A stretch of DNA of 64,000 nt from Colletotrichum lupini. Taxonomy: Eukaryota; Ascomycota; Sordariomycetes; Glomerellales; Glomerellaceae. The notes beneath the pieces were generated by a model, which was not told where the DNA came from, did not search any database, and saw nothing but the letters and a program-made list of their open reading frames with translations. Both the position numbers and the translations under genes were made by a program. This document shows, piece by piece, positions 9,502 to 19,678 of the stretch. The DNA lies in the NCBI RefSeq assembly GCF_023278565.1, contig NC_064676.1:2604001-2668000 (forward strand), given 5' to 3'. Position 1 is the first letter of the stretch. The number at the start of each line of letters is the position of its first letter.

Positions 9502-12500
9502 CTAGATTTTTTCAATACCAAGAACATTTTTCGCAATGCTTACAGCCGCTTCAGGCATATTGGCCAATTTTGCAACCTTGAGTGCGTGACTCTGCCTGTT
9601 GATGCCCTTGACCAGCTTATGAATGTAGACGAACCCGCCGTCCTCATCCTCGTCCACATCTGTACAATACATCTCCACCCGTACCCGTTCACTCACACCC
9701 TCACCCTCGCCACCGCCCAACCCATCCCGCACCGCCAAGTCAGCAACACGGTGGAAGTGCGTGGCGAACAGCGTCCGACACTGGTTGACGGTCACCAGAT
9801 GATGCAGACAGGCGTACGCGACCGCTGTGCCGTCCTCGGGCGTCGTGCCGCGGCCAATTTCGTCCATGATGACAAAGGACCGCGGCGTCGCATTACGCAA
9901 AATGTGCGCCGTCTCCATCATCTCCACCATAAAGGTGCTCTGGTCCCGGTAGAGGTTGTCCGCGGACCCGACGCGGCTGAAGAGGGCGTCGACGACGCCT
10001 ATCTCGGCGTAATCGGCCGGCACGTAGCAGCCCACCTGCGCGAGGATCGTGATGAGGGCGTTTTGGCGGAGAAAGGTGCTTTTGCCTGCCATGTTGGGCC
10101 CCGTGATGAGCCAGAGCTTCGCCCCTTGGGAGCCGGAGCCGGAGCCGCCACCTACTAGGCAATCGTTGCGGATAAAGGTGCGCCCTTGCTCGTGGAGTCC
10201 GCCCTCGACGGTGGGATGCCGACCGCCGATGATGGTGTGGCCGGTGGAGTTGTTGACAATGGGCCGGGTGAGGCCCTGCTCGACGGCGAGCTTGGCAAAG
10301 GAGGTGGCGATGTCGAGCTCGTCGAGGACGGCGGCGTTGCGACGCAGCTTGACGAGGTTGAGCACGACGGCGGCGCGGAGGGCGTGGAAGACGCGCTGCT
10401 CCTCGGTGCGGATGCTGTGCCGGGCGTGCTCGAGCTGGTGGCCGAGCTGCGTCCACTCCGGGTCGTGGAAGGAGCTCGTCGACTTGCTGGAACTCAGGGC
10501 CCTGATGCTGGTGGAGGCGCGGGCGGCGTCCTTGCCCCTGATATGGCAGAAGTGGCCGAGGGCCGGTGACCAGCGAAGGGTCAGGGAAGCGGCGCCGTGG
10601 CGGTCTCGGAGCGTCTCCGTGAGGGATTCCTTCTCAGCGTGGAGGGCTGCTAGGTCGGCGTGTAGCCGGCGTAGGACGGCGCTGGCTTCGGGTTTCATGA
10701 TCCACGTCTCGTTGTCGTCGGCGTAGGCCTCCCGGACCGAGGTGGGGCGCTTCTTCTTCGCGGCGGCGGCGGAGGCTCCCTTGGGGAGAGCAGCTGCATC
10801 ATCTTCTGTGCCTTCGTTACTGACGATTTCCTGGGCGAGGGCCATCATTTGCCCTGCCTCGCTAGCCTCGATCTCATGCTGGTGGACGATGCCCTCCTCG
10901 TCGATGGCATCCTTGATACGGCGCGCGAGACTCAGGGGCCCCTTGAGGTTCAGGCGGGCCGTCATGTGCGCGAGGCACGTTGTCTCGTCGGCTGCTTCCG
11001 CCAACAGCTGATGTATACTGTTGGTGGCATGGATCGTGTTCGCCAGGGCCACCAGGTCGTCCGGGTCGCCTCTGCCGAGAGCGAACTTCTGCACGAGTCG
11101 CTGGGAGTCGTGGCTGCGGCGGAGCAACAGGACCACGCCGTCGCGCAGGTCCGGCTCCTCGATGAAGCGGGCGACCAGGTCCTGCCTGAGCTTGATGGTG
11201 TCGAGCGACGTGGACGGCGCGCTGAGCCAGTCATTGAGGAGCCGGGCGCCGCTCTTGGTAGCCGTCCGTCTGATGGCGTGGAGGAGGCTGCCGCGAAAGT
11301 TGCCGTCCCGGATCGTCTGTTTAATCTCGAGTGAGCGCACGCTGTTCTTGTCGATGCTCATGATTTGCATGTTCTCGTGTCGCGTCGGCGGCTGCAGCTT
11401 CATGCTCAGCCCTAGCAGCCTCTCCTTGACGTAATGCAGCAGGAGGCTGCCGGCCGTGACCTCGCGTTCGGTGAAGGCATCGCGCGTGGCCTGAGGGATT
11501 TCGCTCTCCAGCATAAAGGTCCAATCAGAAAGACGCCTGATGTCGCCGAGGGGACTGTACGTGACCAGATGACGGTCCTCTGCGAGAATGGGTAACAGGC
11601 CATGGTCGGTCTGGGCCTGGATCTCGCTGTCAAGCACGACTTCTTTGGGGCATATCCTCGACAAGATCGAAGATAGAGCCGACAGATCGGTGGCCTGCGT
11701 GTAGAACTGGCCGGTGGACAGGTCTAGCCAGGCGAGGCCCAGGGGTAGCGGTGGTGGTGCGGCAGAGTCACCAGTTGCCGGAGTCAGGCTCCGGTCAGCG
11801 GCTGAATGGGACGAGTCTGGGGCTCCTGTCTCGTCTACCCCTCCCCCGGACTGGGCTGTCGTCGCATGGATAGCCAGCACGTAGTTATTGGCATAGGGAT
11901 CCATGAAGTTCTCATCAATCAAGGTTCCTGGCGTGATGACACGAGCAACTCTCCGATCATGCAACAGGCCACCGGACTTGACCTTCTCGGACGCATTATT
12001 GGGAAACTCCTCAGCAATGGCGACATAGCGATTCAGATCCTGGACCAGCATCTTGAGGAACCGATCCAGCTGAAAGAAGGGAAAGCCGGCCTAGTAATCA
12101 TCACATATCAGAACCAAAGAACACGAGACTAACAACGCACGTTTTTCTGGTACACGAGAGGAGAACTAATTTACCATGGAAACCGGACCAGCACTCGTCT
12201 TTTTCTGAGCAACCTTGAGGTTCAAGAGGGGGCCGAACTCCTCGGCGTGCTCAAAGTACAGCTCATAGAAACCGCCGACTCGCGTCAAGAGCACGCAGTT
12301 GTCGAATTTTTGCATGTTGCGGCGCGCTTGCAGCACCACGGTTGGATAGGTCGGGCCCTCATCTTGCACGGGACGGGGATCCAGCGGCAAAACGCCCTGG
12401 GGTAGATCATCCAGCTTCACTTTCGACTTTGTCTTCTTGCCCCTGGCAAAGACGGACAAGTGCCAGCTCCTCCCGCCCGGCAGTCCAGAAACTCCAACTT

Positions 12501-12645
12501 CTCGGCCGAAGCTGGAGCCGCGAGTCACTCCATTGCAGCGGCGTAGGCGGAGGTGAGGTGCGGAGACAGAACAAGATCGGGCAGTAGTCAGTAACGGGGT
12601 AACCAGATCATGACAGGCGAGTGTGGTGAGTGGTCGGGGTAACAT
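9502..12645 (-). CDS. MSH1: Mitochondrial MutS homologue Msh1
   Basis: DNA mismatch-recognition ATPase that maintains mitochondrial DNA. 1019 residues in two exons (12645-12175 and 12090-9502, an 84-nt intron). The junction reads …GPVSM/AGFPFFQLDRFLKMLV, the end of MutS domain I. The N-terminus is Arg/Ser/Leu-rich with few acids, as in a mitochondrial presequence. The mismatch-binding FYE motif lies in GGFYELYFEHAEEF near residue 125. The C-terminal ATPase has Walker A GPNMAGKST near residue 820, Walker B FVIMDEIGRGTTPEDG, and the ATHFHRVADL helix. A low-complexity Ala/Lys insert (AAAAKKKRPTS) lies in the lever region. The ~1000-residue length and FYE-bearing domain I fit Msh1 rather than Msh4 or Msh5. 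Confidence 0.95.
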
Positions 12646-15600
12646 GTGAGCATATCATGAATGTGAGCTGTTTGGACGCGATGTCGGTCCAAGTTTTTTC
12701 CTTTGGCCTTGTTGGTTGATTGGGTTAGTCAGTGTAGGTACATGCGCAAGGGAGCTTAGGAATGTAGTATGGTGCTGTGACGGCAAGCGGAGGCTACAGT
12801 CGAATGATGAGATAATGATTCGGGTAAAAGATAGATGGAAACCGGGGTTGAAATGGGCTGAATGGAAATCATGCGAGCGGCAGCGCGGACGTGAATTATC
12901 GCGAGATTTTTCGGGACGGTAGCTTGAATCCGCCCCAATCGATTGGCTCCCATTGGGAGGATTCTTTGCAGACGGGCCTGGCAGGCCGGTCGCTGTGAAC
13001 TGCTGTGTGGGGCACATGGTCCAGGTGTCCGGGTTTGTGGTTCGCACCGCGTTGAGGTGCCTTAAGTTGAGGTAAGGTAGCATGGCATAATTACGTACAG
13101 ACCGGGGTGGAAATGGCATGACATGTTCCTGAAGGCTATCGGCGATAAACGGGCAGTTAAACGAGGCCCTCTGTGTCGTCGGAGATGTGACGGCGGGGGG
13201 CCTGCTTACACCAACACAATTACACAATAGACGGGAGGCAATCGGACTGCGGGCAATAATGAATGCCTGCGGATACCTTGGGATCTGGATAAAGCCAGTC
13301 TATTGCGGTGGTAACGTAATCATTGCGGCAGCTTCGCCAACCGGATGCAGGACCAAACAAGAATGGAGTTGCCAAGCGGAGAAGAAACGGGGTTAATGGA
13401 GAAGGGGATACTATCGGAATTAGGGGTCCTGTACCCGCAGAAGTAAGGTCTTGTTTGGCCCATCGAGGCAGATAGAGTCGGTCTTGTAAGCAAGATTTGC
13501 GGCGAAAGGGAGGGATGTGTCAAGATCGCAGTTGCTGTGAGCGCGAAAAAGCCAAGAAAGGACAGCATCAATGACGATCAAAGATTGCGTTTGCTGTAGG
13601 GTGTTGCATTTGGGTAGGCACGTTGGTTCTTTTTTACGGGTACCTGCCTGGTGTGCATCATCGTCTTACGAGACTCTGTTTCGTCTAGCGTCATTCTGTT
13701 GGAGAGGTCGTACGTAGCAGGGACAAGCGTGGAGGCCCGTTGGAGTTGAAAGGGCCACAATTACAACAACCTGTTGGCCAAGATAGGGAGTTTCAATGGA
13801 TTATGGTGTGTGGGTAACAGTGCGCTCCTGTAATGGATGACTGTATTTCTTTCCAGTAAACTCGTCTCGAGGGTGAAGATCTCAAGCCCCGGGTTGTTTT
13901 GGATGGAAGGTTCGGGTATTCTTGGGCCAGAGTTGCGGAACGATCCGGCATCGTGGTTGCCTCGTTGCAGCAAGGAGGTGAACGAAAGAACCAGAATTTC
14001 GGGCACAAAAACACAGTGTCTGACATGCCAACAGCGCCTAGACAACCACTGAGAGGAAGCGAACTCTCTGTTGGTGGTGAGGCTGGTGCTATAGTGCATA
14101 GCTCTGCGGGCGATGGTCGAATGATAACACCGTCATGTTGAGATTGACAGGGCGGGGGTCGCATCATATGTAGCGGCCATGGCCATATCGTGGCTCACCG
14201 GCCATTGGGATCAACGAACAGCTGGATCCATCACCTTGACCATTTCGGGTCTTTTGGGTCTTTAGGGGGAACTTAACCTATGAGCCTGAGACTGCTTGCA
14301 GGAAGGCGGATGAGGGTGGGCTGGAGACAATCAAAGATGGGCAGACGGGCAGAGGTTGCCGCCGCCCCAGAACACCCAATCTCCATTGTGCGGCAGCACC
14401 CTGCGTTTCTTGCCCTTTCCAGGGTAGCTTTGCTCGTGGTGCCTTCCTAGCTTGACAACTACCTGTATGTAATGTGTGCTGGCGGTGTCTGGGCCTGGAC
14501 ACATGGCAGCGGCGGCATGGGAATGTCCGGTTAAGATGGAAAGACATGGGCTGTTGTGTTTTGACATTGACGATGGATGGAGAAAAGAATCCGCATGCCA
14601 GGACCCGATCCGCAGCGCGCGGGGCTGCAAACGGGGGTTTGGTAAGGGGGAGAAAGCCAATGTGAACAAAAGATGGAGTTCAAAAGCAAAAGTTGCGTTG
14701 ATGTTGTGCGAGTGTGGCTACTGAGACGGCATGTGTGATGATGGGGTGGCTTGGTCTGGCAGCGGCTGCTGGAGGCTATCTGGAGAAGACATCGTCGGAT
14801 GTGCACGCATGTGGACGCAAGGCAGACGATGGGACAGTGCAACATGGGATTATGGGGAAATGGATGGTTCGGATCGTAGCATGCCACACTCATACCAGGC
14901 GACTGGATGATGCTTGGATGAGAGTCCACCCACTTCACCCAGGCTGGCTATCGAGGTGAGGTGTAATGAGGTTAGGTTGGGCCCGGAGAGTTGCGACGAC
15001 GTGTAAGCACAATAATGCCACCCACTGCTTACCTCACCTGCGCCGGATACATCGCTTTTTGACGGAAAGGAAAGTACAGTCTGACCGCCATTACCTCCCT
15101 TTACCTTAGCACCTTGGTAAGCAGGTACCTTACTTTACAGGAAGGTAATGCGCTTGACCGGTAAATGGCTGTAAGGAAAGCACAATCCCCTAATCCCTAT
15201 GTCCGCTTGATGGATGGAAAGTGCGACAGAAGGAAGAAGGAGCACCTTCGAGAGAGAAAGACAAGAGGACCCACCCGTGGCTCACGGGATGGCCGTTGTA
15301 AGCGGAGTTGCAACAAGTCGGTGAAAGTACCTGGGACGCCCGCCCTACAGCATCGAGGTACGTGGGGTACGTACCGGGCCTGGCCCCAAAAGTACGGCGC
15401 GGTTGCCATTCGGTATCGGCCGATTTCGACTCCTTCTCAGCCCATTCTCGCTCACTCTCCAAATTTATCATCAGACCCTTGGCCCAAACATGGCAACATG
15501 CGCCGTCATGTCGCCCTTTGCATTTGAAATATCGCCTTGTAGGTATATATCTCTTTTTCAGTGCCCCCCGTTTCCAATCCGTCACCCCTCATTTCCTACC

Positions 15601-16026
15601 GAACACTTGGTTTGATACGTCTACCTCGCCTGTCCATCTGTCTTCAGCGGATCCCATCCATCCCACACCCTTATCCGTCTCATCTGCTGCCAACACAACT
15701 ACTACTACCACCACCACCGCCCACCACAACCACTACTATTACTCCCGCCGCTCCCAACATCCACGACTCCTTCCTGGTCCTCGATCCTCCCGGTCTCACC
15801 TCACTCTGTTATCTATCACTACCGAATACCTTATCCTACGACTTGTCTAGTATTTCAGATATTATACACCATTCTCCCGTTGCTGTTACGAACGTGTCTT
15901 CGATCGACAACAGACCGAACTCGCTTACACGCCCCGGTGCACTTACAACTTGAACCTCAATAACACCAAACCAACTACACCACGTTCCACGATAGAGCAA
16001 CGCTGCTCACATCACATCCACCCTTT
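12646..16026. other. Long divergent intergenic region and leader
   Basis: This 3.4 kb separates MSH1 from the gene at 16027. From about 15400 to 16026 the top strand is pyrimidine-rich and resembles a fungal 5' leader; it contains ATG-initiated frames, the longest 15561-15953, and a CTA/CCA triplet-rich patch at about 15690-15755. Between 13000 and 15150, short GGTAAGGT / ACCTTACC words recur. No gene is supported in 12.7-15.4 kb. Confidence 0.55.
15561..15953 (+). other. Upstream open frame in the leader of the 16027 gene
   Basis: A 130-codon frame that ends 73 bases before the predicted start of the next gene. Its product would be Pro/Thr/Leu/Ser-rich, with a run of prolines and threonines from the CCA/CTA-rich patch, and resembles no known protein. 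If the leader is transcribed from near 15.4 kb this would be an upstream ORF that limits downstream initiation. It could equally be removed by a leader intron. Confidence 0.25.
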
Positions 16027-16968
16027 ATGGCGGCGCATCTACCTACAATCAACTTCAACCCTTTAGCTCCCGTCACACCTCCGCCCGAGCATCTCTCCTT
16101 CCGGAAACCTGCACTTCCCCTGTCTGCTCAACTGAAACGCAAGGCCGCCGAGGCCAACATCACCAATGATCATGTCACAATGAAGAAGGAGCAATCCCCA
16201 TTAAACAACCCGTCCATGGCCCCTCCAAAGCCGACGTCGATTCCTAGTGCGAATGCAGACCCGAACCAGCCGCCCATGGATCCCAGATATGTCGCCATGG
16301 TTTCGCGTATCGCTGCCTATTACCAGCAACGTTGCCAGGCTATCTCCAACGCGCAGCAGCAAAGATGCCAGGCTTGGGCCAACATGCACAGGCAAAAGTG
16401 TCAAGAGATGATGCAGGCAGCCATGCTGGTGGTGGCGTGGTACATCCGCGACCGGATTCAGCGGAGACGCCGGAGGCAAAAGAAGCAGTTCCGCACCGGC
16501 TTGAGGGCGCAGAGCACCCGATCCCGCGTTACAAAGGGCGAAGGAGTACGGCGCTGGGTCATGAATGTGCCCGAGGGCATGTCATCACCGCACATCCCGG
16601 GGCTTGATGACCTCGCTGACCAAGAGGAAGCCCACTTCTCCATGGACAAGGAGGTCCCACCGGACAAAGACACTAAGCTATTTGAGATGGCCGACAACAT
16701 GATTAGGAGTCAGTACCGCAAGGTGGAAGTGCCCATCCTCGGCGTGCTAGGCTTCGAGGAGGACGAAAGCGAGAGTGAGAGCGAGGCCGACGACGACTTT
16801 GACCAGCTCATGGAGGATGAGCTCGAAGATGGGGAAGTTGAAGAATACGACGATGAAGATTTGGATCTAGACGATGAGGAGGACGAAGAGGATGGATCCG
16901 AACTCGTTCACCGCGGTACAGGCACTGGCACCGGAAGTCGGGGCAAGGACTCTGGCTTGTCATCTTGA
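16027..16968 (+). CDS. Unknown protein with cysteine hendecad helix and acidic tail
   Basis: A 313-residue single-exon frame; no family recognised. Residues 1-85 are Pro-rich and probably disordered, with a basic KLKRKAAE-like patch near 37-42. Residues about 86-145 should form one long helix with an 11-residue repeat centred on QQRCQA, QQRCQA and RQKCQE, placing Cys at 103, 114 and 125. The helix runs into AAMLVVAWYIRDRI and then the basic RRRRRQKK at 146-153. The C-terminal third is strongly acidic (clusters of Asp/Glu at about 246-300) and ends Ser-rich. A nuclear or nucleic-acid-associated role is possible from the basic/acidic layout, but that is inference. The start was chosen because in-frame coding character begins there. 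Confidence 0.7.
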   Translation: MAAHLPTINFNPLAPVTPPPEHLSFRKPALPLSAQLKRKAAEANITNDHVTMKKEQSPLNNPSMAPPKPTSIPSANADPNQPPMDPRYVAMVSRIAAYYQQRCQAISNAQQQRCQAWANMHRQKCQEMMQAAMLVVAWYIRDRIQRRRRRQKKQFRTGLRAQSTRSRVTKGEGVRRWVMNVPEGMSSPHIPGLDDLADQEEAHFSMDKEVPPDKDTKLFEMADNMIRSQYRKVEVPILGVLGFEEDESESESEADDDFDQLMEDELEDGEVEEYDDEDLDLDDEEDEEDGSELVHRGTGTGTGSRGKDSGLSS

Positions 16969-18269
16969 AGTTGGTGTTTGGGGACTTCAGGTTTGCTTCT
17001 TTCTCGGCTTTTTGGTTTTTTTAATGTGTGGCGTTGAACGGCGGGCATGGACAACGATGTGACGATTGGATTAGTTACCCTGGGCGATCTACGTACCTTG
17101 CTATTTTGGCCACTTTGCACATAGTATCTATATATCCTGGACCGCGTCTGTAGGAAACAAAGACGAATATTCTTACAACATATTGAAATCATCCCATTCT
17201 ACAAGTTTCAGCTGATGAGTGATCATCTCAAGCCTTGAAAAGCTGATGGATCTCTGCCTCTGAACTTGCAAAGTGATAGAAGTAAATGGGGGGAAACCTT
17301 AAGTCGGGGGATCGTATGTTGGCGGGCACCGATTTTTTAAATCTCGTGGAACAATCGAACCATTGCTTTTCGCTTACGAACAGCAAACCATGCCCTCCAA
17401 CCAACCGGGGTTGGGCTTGTCTTTTATTGGCGCCACTTCCGTCGGTTGACATTTTCCGGTGCTGTTCTCTTGCACATGGGAAGTGGAGGGGGTCTCCTAT
17501 GAAAGAGTGTGCCCTCGGGCTCTTAACTGGTGATCTGGTCATCGCGATCAAGCTGCCGCCGGTTCCCCATTTGACTGACAAGCGATATGCGCACTCATCT
17601 GCACGTCTCCCACTCCCTACAGGTTGCCCCGGATATCCACCTCGTTCTACCCTTACATGCAAGCGAAGGCGTACAGAACTGACACCTGCTCTGCCCGATG
17701 TCTCCCAATGATGTGACCTCTTCTTGTCGTTGTATTGGTGTAACTGTATTTGCGTCTCAAGCTCACAAGACCATTTTTTGTCAAATCGTGGTGCGTGATA
17801 TTGCGTTTGATGGCTGGGCAACTGTTCACGAGATCCAATTCGAAGTTGTGAATATTTATGACCAAGTACCCTGACTGTATGATATGACTTTCCCTCTCTC
17901 ACCATTTCCATCCATCTGATCCGTTGTATGGACATTGAAGTCGAAAGCGCGTATGGGAAACAATGCAACGTGGTCGAGATAGTGAACGAGTAATCCAGGT
18001 AGGGAGGTGCTTCTAACCAAAATACAATATTTAGCCACAGGGTAGTTCGTTGCGGAGCCCCCTTCATGTGTAACCTAGGTTTCTGAGAAGCGCTACGTAC
18101 TCGCCCACTTCAGGCGCAGCAGGAGCATTTTGGACCGCGATACCTGTATGACCATGGATGAACCAAGGTAAGTTGCAAGTGCGCCAGTCGAAAGCAACCG
18201 TACTTGCGTGTTGGTGCATACCGGCTGGGGGTAAGTACACTCGGTCGAAAGCAATGAAAGTATGACTTA
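16969..18269. other. Intergenic region left of MITE copy A
   Basis: About 1.3 kb. It includes the 3' region of the upstream gene and a 279-codon open frame on the minus strand (18067-17228) whose product has no recognisable domain and no fungal codon bias. I treat that frame as unproven. Confidence 0.5.
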
Positions 18270-18781
18270 CAGTGGGGTGTCAAAGGTTCGTGTGCAGCGC
18301 ACAGTATCCCGCAAAAGTATCACTTTTCAACAGCGAATAAAAGCCTCATTATAATAATAAACTCAGGAAAAAAAATCACTATATAACTATTTTACTATTA
18401 TTTTAGTATATATATAAGTTACACTATAGTTTATTCAATAATTAAAGCGTAAAATAAATCTTTTAGGAAATAGGTTTTAAAAAGCTTTTATTATAGTAGA
18501 TTATAGGGCCTCTTAAGTACGAATAGCACTGTACTTCTTAGTAAATTTATTTTTCTTTTTTACTCTACTTTTATATTTTACTATAATATACTAATATAAC
18601 GTATATTAAAATATATAAAAAATGATTCTATATACCTTATATACTTAAATATTTAATTAATATTTTAAAGTATTTTATTTATACCTAAGTTTTTAAAATA
18701 TTCGTGGTTATAAAGAGACGTAATTAGTAGGCTCAAGGTGACGCACTGGGAGGGTGTACACGAACTTTTGGCACCCTACTG
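18270..18781 (+). mobile_element. Tc1/mariner-type MITE, copy A
   Basis: A 512-bp element flanked by TA on both sides (18268-18269 and 18782-18783). The ends are inverted repeats of about 24 bp: the left starts CAGTGGGGTGTCAAAGG, and the right, read inward, starts CAGTAGGGTGCCAAAAG, both followed by TTCGTGT. The interior is extremely AT-rich (TA dinucleotides dominate, no open frame of note), as after RIP. A second copy in the opposite orientation lies at 25532-26038. Terminal CAGT and TA target duplication are typical of Tc1/mariner/pogo elements; no transposase is present, so it is non-autonomous. It lies about 0.9 kb upstream of AMS1. Confidence 0.88.
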
Positions 18782-19678
18782 TACACCGACGAAGGTACAT
18801 CCTGGCTGTCTCCAAATTCTATCGTCAACATCACACTTACTGCAAGGTGGCATTCGACACCTCACAATAACAAGCTGTGCTCTGCATCGTTTCTTGTTTC
18901 CTTTCTACGAGGGCACTTGTTCCTTTTTGGTGGCCATCCGTATCCTCATTGTACTCGTCTACCTCATCTCCATCCGTGGCGCTTCTTGCTCCGGCCATCT
19001 CAGCCCGGGCGGATATCGAATCACAATCCTAACATCGGTCTTGTCGACAATCCTCTATACCGTCACCTTCCCCTCTCAGCCGCTGGGCGCTGTATTCGTA
19101 TCACCACATCGACAAGATGAGGTATGTGAGGTGCTCTCAATGGTGGACGATCCACCGAGCATATTCCGCCCGGTGTTCCGAGCTACTTAGCTTCTCCAAG
19201 GGGGATCGCATGATGGCTGCGTCACCTCCATCACACGCCCATCCTTTGCCCAACCTCCCCGCACTTGTCGCTGCACCGAGCTGTCCCCGCACGCTCCTAC
19301 TGGCTGTGTTTCAGTGTCTGTCTATCTGTACTGCAGGGGTACTCCCGTGCTCTACCTTAGCTCCCCCCTCAAGAGCTTCGAGTCCGTCTCTGCTTTCAGA
19401 CAATCCCGAGGTCAAAGCTAACAAGAACACCCTCCTTTCGTAGCCATAACAACTCCAAAACCCTTAATCAACACCTCAACGACGCCTTCCAAGCTTCCCA
19501 GTCTTCAGAAGAACAAGGCGCCGGTCCACCTTTAACTGCTTCGCGATCCGATCATCACCACTTATCGGTGCCCCATCGTGTACGCCGATTGAACAATCGA
19601 TCAGCTCCACCTGGTACCGTCGAGCAATTGAAGCAGTCCGAAGACAGGCTACTCGACAGCTTCGCTGGACAGACCACC
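18782..19678. other. AMS1 upstream region
   Basis: About 0.9 kb between MITE copy A and the AMS1 start. It is pyrimidine-rich on the top strand, consistent with a promoter and leader, possibly with a leader intron. A 150-codon frame beginning inside the MITE at 18738 is a chance extension of the repeat end. Confidence 0.5.

Noticed and set aside
13800..14960. Several overlapping 60-135-codon frames on both strands
   Set aside because: No domains, no codon bias and frequent overlap; typical chance frames in GC-balanced spacer.
18738..19190. 150-codon frame starting in MITE copy A
   Set aside because: Its first residues come from the repeat end and recur in the frame at MITE copy B; the remainder differs completely, so it is not a gene.
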